This document shows, one piece after another, positions 35,135-46,374 of a stretch of 64,000 bases of DNA; position 1 is the stretch's first letter, and every line of letters begins with the position of its first letter. Source of the stretch: Siderastrea siderea (taxonomy: Eukaryota; Cnidaria; Anthozoa; Scleractinia; Rhizangiidae); assembly GCA_964030785.1 (NCBI GenBank), contig OZ034970.1:38243901-38307900 (forward strand), given 5' to 3'. The position numbers and the translations under genes were made by a program. A model generated the notes under the pieces. It did no database searches and was not told the DNA's origin. It worked only from the letters and a program-made list of their open reading frames with translations.

Positions 35135-38100
35135 GACAAATACAGCGGAACGAGCTTTGCCGCCTTTTGATTTGACCGGATCGGCGTCACAGGTTGCCGA
35201 GCGATGGAAACGTTGGAAGAGATCCTACGAGTATTACATCGAAGGAAAAGGCGTTACACAAGCAGGACGAAAGAAGTCACAGCTGCTTCATTTGGCAGGC
35301 ATAGAAGTTCAAGACCTCTACGAAGACCTGGTAGATCCTGGACCAGTCAACGCGTCAACAGATGATGATTACAAAGTTTGTATCCGAAAGTTAGATGCTC
35401 ATTTTCATGCAGAAGACAATGTGCCGTACGAGAGGCATGTTTTCAGGCACATGGCGCCGCTAGCGGGAGAAACCGCTGACAAATTTATGGTCCGATTACG
35501 AAAACAAGCTCGACATTGCAACTTTGGCGAATCTTTGGAGGATAATTTACGTGATCAGTTAATCGAAAAGCTGCCTGATATCGAATGGAAAAAGAAATTA
35601 CTTGAAGTGAAGAATATTTCTCTGAAAGATGCAATGGATAAAGTTAGACTGTGGGAGTCTGCACATGAGCAAGCCACTCAAATGGTAAACCCAAGTCAAG
35701 ATGTGAGTGTCGACATTAATGTAGTCGGAACAAAACGAAGGAGTGGTAAAATATGTTTCAACTGTGGTAATGAGGGTCATTTTGGTCGCGACAGGAATTG
35801 TCCAGCTAATGGGAGAAGATGTGCGAAATGTGGAAAATCTGGTCATTTTGCTCGTTGTTGCAAGGGAGAAAAAAGTGGTTTTAAACCTTCAAAACACAAC
35901 AAGCAGCAGCAAAAGCAGCATTCAACACAACATCATGATCGCAGGCCAAACCGTGGAAGTGGACGACAAGCTAATTTTGTCCAACAAGACATGGTGCACG
36001 TGAGTGAAGATGATCCGTTTGTTTTTACAATAGAAGAGCAGACATGCACTTTGTCAACAGCTAGTGAGCCTGTTATTTCTGTGAAGATCGGTGAAATTAG
36101 CAAAGACGTGCTAATTGACTCTGGTTCAGCAAGTAACCTTATTAGCCAAGATAACTTTAAGGAGCTTATACGGAGAGGATTAAAGGCTGAATTGCAGCCG
36201 TGCAGCAAGAAGCTTTATGGGTATGGAGGCCAGGAGCTAGACGTAGTGGGGCAGTTTAAGTCAGAGCTATCGGTTAATGGTGCAAAAGCATCGGCACAGT
36301 TTATTGTTGTTAAAAAAGGACGGTGCCTATTAGGGTATTCAACTGCGGTTGACCTAGGAGTTCTACATGTAAGTGCAGTGCCTTCCCCTGTTACCGAGAA
36401 TTGTAATACTGTCGGGGATGCTTTCGCAGAAAACCTCAAGACTAGATTCCCAGGCGTGTTCAGTGGGATTGGCAAACTTAAGAATTATCAGTTGAAGCTT
36501 CACATCAACTCTCAAGTGGTGCCAGTGATTCAGAAGATGCATCGAATTCCGTTTTCACTTAAGGATAAAGTGACTGCCAAAGTAAATGAACTGCTTGAGA
36601 ATGACGTCATTGAAAGAGTGGAAGGGCCTACAACATGGGTTAGCCCAGTGGTCGTCGCACCGAAACCCTCAGGGGACATTCGCTTGTGTGTAGACATGCG
36701 AAGAGCCAATGAGGCCATAGTACGTGAGAGATTGCCTATACCAACCGTAGATGAGGTACTCGAGAGCCTTAATGGGAGCTCAGTATTTTCTAAACTCGAC
36801 TTGCGTTGGGGTTTTCACCAAATTGAATTGGAACCCGGTTCAAGGGATATTACCGCTTTTGCTACAGACGACGGGATTTTCCGGTACAAGAGATTGAGTT
36901 TCGGTGTTAATGCGGCTCCCGAAAAGTATCAGCACATCATTACCCAGTCGATGGCAGGATTAAAGGGTGTGGCCAACATTGCAGATGATCTTATTGTCCA
37001 TGGACGTGATATGGAGGAACATGATAAGAATCTGATCAAGGTAATGGAGAGGCTTCATGAAAAGAATTTGACCCTGAATGCTGAGAAATGCACCTTTCGA
37101 ATGACAAAGGTAGTTTTCATGGGACTGCTTTTGACCAGGCACGGGATTGGACCAACAGAAGAAAAAGTCAGAGCTGTAGTAGAAGCAAGCCAACCACAAT
37201 CACCATCCGAGGTCCGTAGCTTTCTGGGTTTAGTCGGATTCAGTGCCAGATTCGTACCTGATTTTGCTACTACCGCTGACCCACTTCGGAAGATTGCGCG
37301 AAAGGGAGAACCATTTACCTGGGGCGAGGAGCAGGAGAAGTCCTTCCAGAAACTCAAAGAGCAGATTCCGAGCTCACCTGTCTTGGCATACTTCGACAAA
37401 GAAGCCCATACCCAGATTATTGCTGATGCCAGCCCAGTAGGGCTTGGAGCTGTACTTGTACAAGAGAAGAATGGGGAACGCCGTGCTGTTTGTTATGCTA
37501 GTCGTACCTTAAGTCAAGTTGAACGCCGCTATAGCCAAACAGAGAAGGAGGCCCTAGCATTGGTCTGGGCATGTGAACGTTTCCACCTGTATGTTTATGG
37601 ACTGTCCAGATTTGAGCTTGTTACTGACCACGAAGCATTAAAGGTCATCTACTCGACAAGGTCCAAGCCGTCAGCCCGGATAGAACGTTGGGTTCTACGC
37701 CTCCAACCTTACAATTATCAAGTTTGTTACGTGCCCTCAAGAAAGAATATTGCAGATACTTTGTCCAGACTGACAAAGATTGAAGATTCAGGCAAGTCTC
37801 AGGACGACGATGAGTATGTGCGCATGGTAGCTACTCATGCTACACCAGCTGCTTTAAGGATTAAAGAAATTGAACAAACCTCAGCCCAAGATTCTGAGCT
37901 GCAAGCTGTCAGGAAGTGTCTTATAGAAGGGAAATGGGACAGTGCTCCAAAGCATTACTTACCTGTGCGCAATGAGCTGACCTTCATCGGTCACGTGATT
38001 TTAAGAGGAACGAGAATTGTTATTCCCCAGTCCCTTCGAAAGAGAGTGATCAACCTAGCACATGAGGGACACCAGGGAGTTGTAAAGACAAAGGAGAGAC

Positions 38101-39251
38101 TCCGTACGAAAGTGTGGCGGCCGGGAATGGATCGTGAAGCAGAAAAGCGATGCGCAGAGTGCTATGGATGCCAACTTGTCACCAAGAATGTGCCGCCGCC
38201 ACCGGTGAAACCCACCTGTATGCCTCAACAGCCTTGGGAGGAATTAGCTCTGGACCTTTTAGGACCACTCCCCACAGGAGAGAGTCTATTAGTTTTAGTG
38301 GATTATTACAGCAGGTGGATTGAAGTTGATGTTATCAGAGCTACAACAAGCAAAGTCATCATTCAGCGCCTTAATGCTCAGTTTGCTCGGTATGGAATAC
38401 CCAAGACTCTGCGAACTGATAATGGTTCTAACTTAGTGTCCGAGGAGGTAGAAGATTATTTAAAGGAAATGGGTGTCAAGCACTTGCACACAACTCCCCT
38501 TTGGCCGAGAGCTAATGGTGAAGTGGAGAGACAAAATAAATCGCTTTTAAAAGTCATTAGAGCTACACATGCAGAAGGGAGGAATTGGAGGGAAGAGTTG
38601 AATAAGTTTCTTATGGCATACAGATCTACCCCCCACTCAGCAACGGGGAAGAGTCCAGCTGAGTTGCTGTTTAGAAGAGTAATGAAGACAAAAATGCCGG
38701 AGTTAACCTACATGGAAGAGGAAGTGGAAGGCGGTGACCAAGCGGTCAGGGACCGAGATGCCCAAAGGAAACAGACAAACAAGGATTATGCTGACAAGAA
38801 ACTTCGTGCAAAGGAACGTGATGTCGGAGAGGGCGATGTCGTTCTATTAGAGCAAAGGAGAGAAAACAAACTGTCACCAGCATACGAGAAAGAGCCCTAC
38901 AAAGTGCTGGCCCGTTACGGAGATCAAGTTGTGTTGCAATCACCGCAGGGAGTGCAATACAGACGAAATTTACAGCATGTCAAGGCCTTTAATGTTCCAC
39001 GAAAAGAAGAACAGGTAGCCTCGCAGCAAAGACATGGATTTGCAACTGAAATTCCAGTCGACTCTGTACCTGTTTCTCCAGCTACTCCAGCCATAGCATC
39101 AACGCCTCCAGAAAGCCCGGAGAAACAACTGCCACCAGCTGCAGAAGCACTACCCCCACAGGACCCACCCCCAGAGGACCCACCTCCTCTGCGAAGATCT
39201 GGAAGAGTTATAAGACGACCCCAGACTTTGAACGATTATGTCTTATATTGA
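35133..39251 (+). CDS. Gag-pol polyprotein of the gypsy element
   Basis: The start is at the ATG at 35133; the in-frame ATG at 35052 lies inside the LTR. It has 1372 residues in one frame. Order: gag (about 1-200); two CCHC zinc knuckles (CFNCGNEGHFGRDRNC and CAKCGKSGHFARC, about 207-245); protease with DSGSAS (about 328); reverse transcriptase (about 455-655) with the active-site variant NIADD; RNase H (DASPVGLGAVL about 763, TDHEAL later); integrase with HHCC zinc site (from about 976) and DDE residues at about 1040, 1093 and 1129 (GEVERQNKSLL). A proline-rich C-terminus follows. The absence of a gag/pol frameshift and the IADD motif are usual in this animal clade. Confidence 0.93.
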   Translation: MTNTAERALPPFDLTGSASQVAERWKRWKRSYEYYIEGKGVTQAGRKKSQLLHLAGIEVQDLYEDLVDPGPVNASTDDDYKVCIRKLDAHFHAEDNVPYERHVFRHMAPLAGETADKFMVRLRKQARHCNFGESLEDNLRDQLIEKLPDIEWKKKLLEVKNISLKDAMDKVRLWESAHEQATQMVNPSQDVSVDINVVGTKRRSGKICFNCGNEGHFGRDRNCPANGRRCAKCGKSGHFARCCKGEKSGFKPSKHNKQQQKQHSTQHHDRRPNRGSGRQANFVQQDMVHVSEDDPFVFTIEEQTCTLSTASEPVISVKIGEISKDVLIDSGSASNLISQDNFKELIRRGLKAELQPCSKKLYGYGGQELDVVGQFKSELSVNGAKASAQFIVVKKGRCLLGYSTAVDLGVLHVSAVPSPVTENCNTVGDAFAENLKTRFPGVFSGIGKLKNYQLKLHINSQVVPVIQKMHRIPFSLKDKVTAKVNELLENDVIERVEGPTTWVSPVVVAPKPSGDIRLCVDMRRANEAIVRERLPIPTVDEVLESLNGSSVFSKLDLRWGFHQIELEPGSRDITAFATDDGIFRYKRLSFGVNAAPEKYQHIITQSMAGLKGVANIADDLIVHGRDMEEHDKNLIKVMERLHEKNLTLNAEKCTFRMTKVVFMGLLLTRHGIGPTEEKVRAVVEASQPQSPSEVRSFLGLVGFSARFVPDFATTADPLRKIARKGEPFTWGEEQEKSFQKLKEQIPSSPVLAYFDKEAHTQIIADASPVGLGAVLVQEKNGERRAVCYASRTLSQVERRYSQTEKEALALVWACERFHLYVYGLSRFELVTDHEALKVIYSTRSKPSARIERWVLRLQPYNYQVCYVPSRKNIADTLSRLTKIEDSGKSQDDDEYVRMVATHATPAALRIKEIEQTSAQDSELQAVRKCLIEGKWDSAPKHYLPVRNELTFIGHVILRGTRIVIPQSLRKRVINLAHEGHQGVVKTKERLRTKVWRPGMDREAEKRCAECYGCQLVTKNVPPPPVKPTCMPQQPWEELALDLLGPLPTGESLLVLVDYYSRWIEVDVIRATTSKVIIQRLNAQFARYGIPKTLRTDNGSNLVSEEVEDYLKEMGVKHLHTTPLWPRANGEVERQNKSLLKVIRATHAEGRNWREELNKFLMAYRSTPHSATGKSPAELLFRRVMKTKMPELTYMEEEVEGGDQAVRDRDAQRKQTNKDYADKKLRAKERDVGEGDVVLLEQRRENKLSPAYEKEPYKVLARYGDQVVLQSPQGVQYRRNLQHVKAFNVPRKEEQVASQQRHGFATEIPVDSVPVSPATPAIASTPPESPEKQLPPAAEALPPQDPPPEDPPPLRRSGRVIRRPQTLNDYVLY

Positions 39252-39373
39252 ACTGAGTAACATTTAAACAGATTTTGAACGATTATGTCATATTGAACTG
39301 AGAAACATTTACTAACTTAGTTGCTTGCATGTCAATTATTTTTCCTTTTTCTATTGTTGTACGTTTTTGGTGC

Positions 39374-39389
39374 GAAGAGAGAAAGAGAA
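39374..39389 (+). promoter_or_regulatory. Polypurine tract
   Basis: GAAGAGAGAAAGAGAA directly precedes the right LTR and is the plus-strand primer site. Confidence 0.75.
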
Positions 39390-39544
39390 TGTAGTGTCCA
39401 GCGGACACACGCAAAACACATCCGGGACACTTGAGTTAGCGCGCGAAGGAGTGTAGAGCGAGTGTGAAGTTGACTTCGTGTCGGGCGGATTGTCAATAAA
39501 GTTTCTATGTATTTTATGGCCTTGGTGGCGGTTACTACACTACA
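39390..39544 (+). repeat. Right LTR
   Basis: 155 bp, identical to the left LTR, followed by the AGGAC duplication. Confidence 0.95.
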
Positions 39545-39549
39545 AGGAC

Positions 39550-41973
39550 TGTTTAGTTTAAACATTCTTTGCAGACGAAGTTTTTCAAGGAAGCTTTGTT
39601 GTCATCACTTTTTCTTAATATGCATTTTAAATTGTCTTTTTTAACTGGTTTTTAATTATTGCATGCACAGTTTGGTCCCAGCAATGGACATAGCATTTGT
39701 TAATTTATATGTATTTTTATCATTAGTTCGATTCCAGGCACTCGGAGTAATACCTTGATATAGATTCCGTTTTGTGGCTTTTAACAACCATAGAGTAGCC
39801 CCACTTTAACTTATTACTGCGGTGCAATTTTTATATAGGCTAAGAATTTCAGCTGAATTGCGAAATTGATTTTAAGAACGCGAGCCAAACCACTCGAGAT
39901 CGCAATAAAGTGTCTTGAGATAGCAGGATGGCGGGATGGGGTTAAAAGCAGCATTTTGAAAAAAAGCAACAATGTGTGTTCTCTTCCGTTTTCAAGAATG
40001 CGTGGAGAAGGTACTGGGTCAGAGATAGTCTCCTACGCAGCCGTTTTTAGTGGCGTCACGTAACGCTCCCCCCAGCGTTGCGTGCGTAGGAGGCTAGGTC
40101 AGAGATTGCATTACCGTGTTAGGCATTCATCGAGCAATATCGCCATGCACCTTCACGACGACAAAAAGTTGGCAGTCACGTTTCACAATTTACGCCAGTA
40201 AAATATACAATTCTATCGTTAGTGATACCATGCATCTACCATCACAGCTAAGAATAAAACCCGACATAGGTAGTCACAATTAAATTACTTCTTGAGACTT
40301 AAGACGTATGAAAAATTGTTTTAAAATTTAAAAAGAATACAATTTTAGGTCAGAATGAGACGAATTTGTATTAAAGTGCCTCGAAAACTACGGACACACT
40401 TGAGCGTATCACCGTAGACACCTTTGATAAAAACCTGCACATATAGTGGAGACAAATTATAAATCGTGGTAAATTTATTGTATCTAAACGTAAATTTAAA
40501 TAGAGAAACGTATGTTTGATATTAAAACGCATATTTTCGAACAGTTACAGCATAACAGGCAGCCTGGTTTTTCTTCGAAGTTGGACAAAGGTCTTCAGTT
40601 TATCAGATGTTCCTAAGGGCAGTTATCAGTGTCAATAGCATTGCCACTGATAAAGGCAATATCCCTATTCAATATCCTAACCACAAAAGGGAAGAAATTA
40701 TGTTTATACGACAATACCCAACAATACTAGTTGAATTTCAATCAATGTATTGACGAAAAAGAGTATTCTTTGATAGGGAAATATTAGAATTGCTTTTGAG
40801 ATTGCTATTGCTATGTGACAATGCTTTCGCACAACTTCCATTATTTTAAATCATACGTTTCACGCAGCTTTCACGACAATAATTCACCCTAATGAATCTT
40901 GTTTTTTCCTGACACCTGTTGGTTGTTTAAATCCTTTAAGCGCCAATATCAGCATACATTTTCTCCTCACTGTTCTTCACATATTTCTTATGGTACTAGT
41001 TGGGAGAATTTGCATAAAAATCATCTATTATCTTTGATGATCATCTCCTTAATTCTTACAACCGGTATGTTTGATCAAGTAGTGATACTGTGAGGAGAAA
41101 TCAGATGCTTGTCACTATTGGGTCAACTTTATAATACATTCAATGATACCCAAAACAACCCAACATTCACAACAAGGTTGAATTACCTTCCTTAGCTTGC
41201 AAAAATGAAAATAGAATGATGTGTGTGGAGAAAAGAACTCAGAACAAAATTCTGAGTTCCAGAAAAACGTTGTCCAGAAATACTTTATTTTGTTTTAAAT
41301 AGTTTTTAAAGGAGCACATAGGGCGCAATTTACATCAAACACTATACAACTTGGGCTTTTTAACCTTTATCGAAAATCTAATCCACATCATTTAATTAAG
41401 GATATTTAAAATGAACTAAGAAACATCCTAACATTTTTAAAGGAATTGCAGCATGAATACTGTAACTACCAAGTTATGATTGTTAAGCCTTATTAAGCAG
41501 GCCGGCTTACGACAATAACTTTTTTTTTTTCATGGTAATTTTAAACGCAAATTGTTACATCCTTTGATGATTAGTTTTGAAACGTTTACATCTTCTTTTA
41601 TGAACAAATAATAACAAATACTGTATTTTGACTTTTTAACACTTGTAGAGCGCTAAGAAAGATGGGTGTAAACATTCCCTGTGCGGTCGATGTCACCATT
41701 AGTTCAACCTGCTAACCACAAAGAGGGCAACAATTTTTACATATAATAATGTTTATCACTGGAACTGGCGTTCAATGAGCTACTATTGGCTGACACTGAA
41801 ATTCCAGAGTTTTAACCAAAAATGGAATTCTTAAAATTGCGTTTTAAAAGGCAGCTCCTTGTGAGACAGCTTGCATTGCTACATGCACTGCGAGGACAAA
41901 ACACTTGGAGCGCTTCACGTTCAAACTGACGCACTTGTCATCCAAAGATCAAGATAAGATACTCTAGTCGACC
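39550..41973. other. Region between gypsy element and gene B
   Basis: AT-rich with no convincing ORF. It contains the small fold-back element at about 40027-40100. A TTTTAAAAGGCAG box at about 41842-41852, some 120 bp before the gene B ATG, is a possible TATA-like element. Confidence 0.45.
40027..40100. repeat. Small fold-back element with CTCCTACGC ends
   Basis: TAGTCTCCTACGCA and TGCGTAGGAGGCTA are inverted around a CGTCACGTAACGC centre. It is a short palindromic MITE-like unit. Confidence 0.55.
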
Positions 41974-42049
41974 ATGTTTTCTTCCTTGATGGCCTGGCTT
42001 CTCTTTTTCGTGTTATTTTCTTTGATGCCTGAACCGGCCTATGCACAAG
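41974..42049 (+). CDS. USOMP5-like gene B, exon 1 (signal peptide)
   Basis: The ATG opens 25 codons with a clear signal peptide: MFSSLMAWLLFFVLFSLM, then PEPAYAQ with a likely cut after AYA. The donor is CAAG|GTTAGT in phase 1, matching exon 2. It shows that the family is secreted. Confidence 0.82.
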
Positions 42050-42219
42050 GTTAGTTAGTTTCCATTTAATTAATTAATTGTTCAATGATGTCCCAGTTCG
42101 TGATTTTTAAAGCCGTTTTTTACAGAGAAACATTTAGTTGTATCTATATACCGAATTTGATTGCTTTGTTAGAAATTCCGCCTGCTCTCACTGGAAAACA
42201 GAACTACCAATTTTTATAA

Positions 42220-42535
42220 ATATAAATGTAAAGAAGATCCTCGCAGTTATTAACGCAACTTATGCAGTTGCGAAAAGAAAGCCTGAAAAAATCAGGCTTG
42301 CCAGGATTCGAACCCTGACCTCTGCGATACCGGTGCAGCGCTCTAACCAATTGAGCTAACAAGCCAACTGGGAGCTGGTCATTAAATTGGTTCGTAATAT
42401 ACCCGGGAAAGATGAAGATGAAATTATGAATATATGAAATTCATATATTTGAACTGCGGAATGAAGAAATAAATGTAAAGAAGATCCTCGCAGTTATTTC
42501 TTCATTCCGCAGTTCAAATATATGAATTTCATATA
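42220..42535 (-). repeat. tRNA-derived SINE copy 2 with fold-back flank
   Basis: The minus-strand head 42293-42366 has the acceptor pair GGCTTGT/GCAAGCC, A box TTAGCTCAATTGG and B box GGTTCGAATCC. The anticodon loop has C at position 33 and the T stem is one base short, so it is tRNA-derived but not a good tRNA. A 40-bp inverted repeat (ATGAAATTCATATATTTGAA and partner) lies at about 42435-42530. Confidence 0.7.
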
Positions 42536-42599
42536 ACTCGCGCTAACTTGAACCAAAATTGATTTCCCGTGGATTTGCTCCTTACATTTACTGTAATTT

Positions 42600-42985
42600 T
42601 ACCCTTGATAACTCTGACTCCCGATAACTCGAAGTGAATTCCTATTCCCTTCAGGTCATTTTCTTTATAATTTTACCCTCGATAACTCGAACCTCGTTTG
42701 CCAAAGTGTAATGAGATAAAACATACTCCATAACGCTGAATTTATTTTGAAACAATTTTCAAAAAATTGAGCAGCATTGTAGTTTTGAAGCGTCTAAATG
42801 TCCCTTGAGTCAATTTCTTTAGTTTCCTGGTGTTTTGGTACACAGAACGTGTCAGTTCTTCCTGTGAGAATACATGTGATAAGTGGTGTCAGCAGGAATC
42901 CCATCCCCTGATAACTCGAACTCCCAATAACTCGAACCTTTTTTGATTTCCCTTGAAGGTTCGAGTTATCGGGAGTTAACTGTAC
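42600..42985. repeat. MITE-like repeat with GATAACTCGAAC motifs
   Basis: CCCGATAACTCGAA and related strings recur at least six times in both orientations, ending with GGTTCGAGTTATCGGGAGTTAAC. It is probably a non-autonomous element. Confidence 0.5.
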
Positions 42986-43052
42986 ATACTTAGTCAAAGG
43001 TGTTCCTGTACCTAATTTAAGTCACTTTTACACTTTTTAACATGATTTTGTA

Positions 43053-43111
<59 letters not shown>

Positions 43112-43160
43112 CATGATGATGATGATGGTGAGGAGGAGGAGGAGGAGGAGGAGGAGGATT
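43053..43160. repeat. ATG/GAG trinucleotide microsatellite
   Basis: About 27 near-perfect ATG units are followed by GAG/GGA units, directly upstream of exon 2. Gene A has a much shorter version at 1790-1815. The Met-rich ORF across it is not a protein. Confidence 0.85.
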
Positions 43161-43197
43161 GTTTTCTCAAAGTTTAACGTTATGTTTCAAACCGCAG

Positions 43198-43472
43198 AAT
43201 TTACACCGTTGTATCATCCGAGCCTCCGACAAGACGTTTTCATGAAAGATGAGTACCATTATCTCAATGTGCCTAGAGTTGGAACGTACACTGTGTTCGA
43301 CATCTTTGATTGCACCTTTGAATGCCTCAGCAATCCTTCCTGCCTGTCTTTCAACCCGGACGCCTCCAAAGGAGCTGATGGAAAGCTTTGGTGCGAGTTA
43401 CTGTCTTCTGTAAAGTACAGTAATCAAGAGGAGTATCAAAGAAACGCGAGTTCTCATCACTTTTCCATCAAG
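43198..43472 (+). CDS. USOMP5-like gene B, exon 2 (PAN/apple-like)
   Basis: The exon encodes about 91 residues with DCTFECLSNPSC and WCELLSS, aligning residue by residue with gene A exon 2. Acceptor CCGCAG, donor AAG|GTTGGC, phases 1 and 0. Confidence 0.8.
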
Positions 43473-44591
43473 GTTGGCTAATTCTCCAAGCAAGGTGTCG
43501 GATGTAAGAGTATCCATTTATCTAAAAGGGCATGAATAAAAGACACTGTTTTTTCCAGTTAGCTAGGGAATGCAAGGTAAAATTTACACAGTTTTCTTTT
43601 CCTTTCGATTTTCGTCGTTCAGCAATCTTCAAAGGCTTCAAATGGGTGTCGCTGAAGGCTATAATGCAATACGTTTTCAGCATTGTACCTTTACTATCCC
43701 TTTGGGGTCTTACTGAATCCAAAATTTACGCATTAGCTAGGTTGCTGTGTAAGACTCCATAATCTTGCAGATTTTAAAATGATTTTAAGAATGTTTATCA
43801 AAAAGAAAAATGGGAAGGGGGTCAATGAATGTTAAGAAAATTGCAAAACATTTTAATTTAAAGGCGATTGAATTAACATTCGAGGTTACTAATCAATAGA
43901 TGGCACCAAGTACAGTCTAACAAATAATAAGAATACGATTTAAGCATGAAGCCTATGCCACCTAGGAGTTTTTCAGTAAGGCCAGTAAAAATAAATTAAC
44001 AGATAAGTAAATTAGTAAAGAGACAGAATATTTCAACTGGAACAGGCAATTCTCAGGAAACCAAAGCTATATAAAATCTACCCTACATGGAACAAGAAGC
44101 TAAAAATTATTACTAGGATAAAAACCTTAGTGTTCTCTTTTATATAATGAAAATTGTGGCAAAGATCAAGTCTACAAATAAGCTTAACTTAAATTCTAAA
44201 AGAGAAAAAGACTGAAAATGCCCCTAAATGTCACAACACACTGAACACAAAATTGAGAAGGCCATTGAAAGCGACAATTAACTTCAAAGAAGCGGAAAAT
44301 TATGTACTCAAGAGACCTGTACTGTACTGCGTGGCGCAATATAACCATTTCAACGCCGGAATTTAACCGTTTTCCAGCGTTATCCAGTGCCTCTGGTGAA
44401 GCGAAGAACTGAGACTGGAAGACCTGGTAGTCTGTAAAAATATTTTCCTCCTTTTATTTGTTTCTATATTACCTTCTATCTCATAAAATTCAACCAGACC
44501 CTTCTCTTATACAAGGAAAGATACATGACCTTATCAAACGAATATCAGATGAAATGTTTCTTTTTTTTTTCTTTTTTTTTTCTTATTTCAG
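43473..44591. other. Intron 2 of gene B
   Basis: No gene is recognised. It is AT-rich, with long T tracts next to the acceptor. An ORF at 43532-43762 has no family resemblance. Confidence 0.45.
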
Positions 44592-44706
44592 ACTCCATGT
44601 CTGTCTTCGCCGTGTCAAAATGGGGGAACATGTGTGCCCAACTACAAATACCACACGTTTGAATGCAGCTGCAAGGATGGTTTCACCGGAGAATATTGTG
44701 AAAAAG
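44592..44706 (+). CDS. USOMP5-like gene B, exon 3 (EGF-like), GC donor
   Basis: It is an EGF module (CLSSPC, NGGTC, FECSC, GEYC). The only phase-compatible donor is AAAAAG|GCAATT, a GC-AG intron, whereas gene A uses GT at the same place. Confidence 0.75.
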
Positions 44707-45217
44707 GCAATTATGGGGAACAAAAGAAGTTTCCTTTTCTCCATCCTTTTTTCCTGATAAATCTGTCAAATCTGGCTGCGAAGTTTAACTCTGAAAAAAA
44801 ATTTAGCAGATGAAAAGGATTTATCGTCCCCAACATTTTAAAGTTGTCCTGGCATTTTCTTAAGGATCAGCTGACTTGTCACGTTGCTTTTTTTCTTTGC
44901 AATATTAGGGAAATTACTGACGGGCTCAGGAGAAAACATAATATAGGTAATGGACTCACAGATTAAATATTTCCAGCCCTTCACGTTAAGAATGATATCG
45001 CAAATAATTTTGAAAGGACAAATGTAATCTTTTTCTTATAAATTAACGCCTTGAATATTGATAAATTATTTTTAAAAAAAATTGACATTCATTTTAACGT
45101 AGATGGTTAGACACGTTAAGTCTTCTTCTGAAATGGTCGTTTATTTATCTGTATATACAGTTACAATTTTAAGCATAACAGTGGCCTTTACCAGAGGTAG
45201 CTCTATTTATTTTTCAG
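44707..45217. other. Intron 3 of gene B
   Basis: AT-rich; no feature recognised beyond the splice sites. Confidence 0.45.
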
Positions 45218-45254
45218 CTGCAAATTCCTGCAAGGACCTGTATAACGCTTACCA
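45218..45254 (+). CDS. USOMP5-like gene B, exon 4 (37-nt micro-exon)
   Basis: It has the same length and phases as gene A exon 4 and encodes the ANSCKDLYNAY core. Confidence 0.78.
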
Positions 45255-46244
45255 GTAAGTAAAACTTCTTCTTATGTTTCAATGTTCATGCAATAAAGGT
45301 GGTATTTTTTAAATTTTATTTATTTATTTTTAATTGAAGTGAATTGTCACAGTGTTCGCGCGACCGGCTTAGCTTTCATTAGCTTGTCGCCATTCCAATG
45401 CAATCGATCCAGGGCCTTTACCTCAGGTGGGGCTCGCCACTGTTGAACTAGTGCGCGTGCTATCCATTTCCCTCCTTTTCCTCCTCTATTTTTCTTCCAA
45501 CTTATTGCTTTCCTCTCTCCTCTGGTCCTCGGTCAGCGTGACTTGACACTTTTAAGGGGGGCATTATGGTCAGACGCCATGTTTTTTTAAAACAAGTTGT
45601 ACCACTTAAACTTTTTGATCTTGAAGAGATTCATTCAATCCACAAACGCCCCTATTACGTCGTTGTTCATGGAACATATAGCCATCACATATAGAATTTG
45701 TTGACGACTTTAGAAATCTTTTAAACGAATAAAAATGGGGTGGGGGGTGGGGGGCGGCGATTAAGAAATTATGGGGAAAAAACTGAAAGTTTTTAAAGGT
45801 GATTGAAGATTAATAGACGGATACCAGAAAGTCCGATATTTACCCAAGGTGCTATTGTGCCTGTTAGCAGACTAACTGTTGTTGTGAACATCCTTTCAGA
45901 CAAATATCTCGGTTTCGAAACTGAAAAATTGCTCACAATATATATTTGATTTTTATTTTGCAATCCAGCCTCTGTCTCTTTTCTGCCGTAAAAATCAGTT
46001 CGATGTTTTATTTATCTTTCGCTCTGGAAACCTGGGTACTATTTTTGAGTTCCCAACTATGTCTATGGTTCTACCAAATTCGAACATGAAATCGTATGTT
46101 TTAAGAGGAAATTTTCGAAAATATGAATTAACATCTGCATGTTTTTTGGGGGAGTGGGAAAGGCTGAAACTCATTTTCTCACACATAACCTTGAAAGCTG
46201 ATAATTGCGCACGATTAAAAGTATGCAATATATGTATTTCGCAG
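45255..46244. other. Intron 4 of gene B
   Basis: No gene recognised. A pyrimidine-rich patch lies at about 45470-45530 and a GGGGTGGGG run at about 45740. Confidence 0.45.
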
Positions 46245-46374
46245 GTCGAGCGGGAGTCACGTGGTTACCCTCAACCGGCTTGACGCAAACGCAACTTCCG
46301 TTCTGTGTCACATGGGAGATTTTGGATGTGGAGATGGCGGATGGACACCGGTCATGAAGATTGATGGCAGCAAG
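46245..46374 (+). CDS. USOMP5-like gene B, exon 5
   Basis: It encodes 43 residues with CHMGDFGCGDGGW and PVMKIDGSK. It is one codon longer than gene A exon 5; donor AAG|GTATTG, phase 0. Confidence 0.8.

Larger units (their letters stand above)
34964..39544 (+). mobile_element. Full-length Ty3/gypsy LTR retrotransposon
   Basis: Two identical 155-bp LTRs (34964-35118 and 39390-39544) begin TG and end CA. A 5-bp target duplication AGGAC flanks them (34959-34963 and 39545-39549). A primer binding site follows the left LTR (TGGCGACGAGGATG, complementary to the 3' end of tRNA-Ser(GCT) as I recall it). A polypurine tract (about 39374-39389) precedes the right LTR. The single gag-pol ORF is intact. 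Identical LTRs mean a very recent, possibly still active copy. Confidence 0.95.
42050..43197. other. Intron 1 of gene B with repeats
   Basis: It holds tRNA-SINE copy 2 (about 42220-42535), a fold-back block, a repeat with ATAACTCGAAC motifs (about 42600-42985) and a trinucleotide microsatellite (43053-43160). Confidence 0.6.

Noticed and set aside
42293..42366. Functional host tRNA-Thr(GGT) gene
   Set aside because: Position 33 is C, the T stem is short, and the unit recurs at 32690 with the same tail, so it is a SINE.
43053..43197. Met-run N-terminus fused to gene B exon 2
   Set aside because: It is translated ATG microsatellite upstream of a good splice acceptor; the signal-peptide exon at 41974 supplies the real N-terminus.
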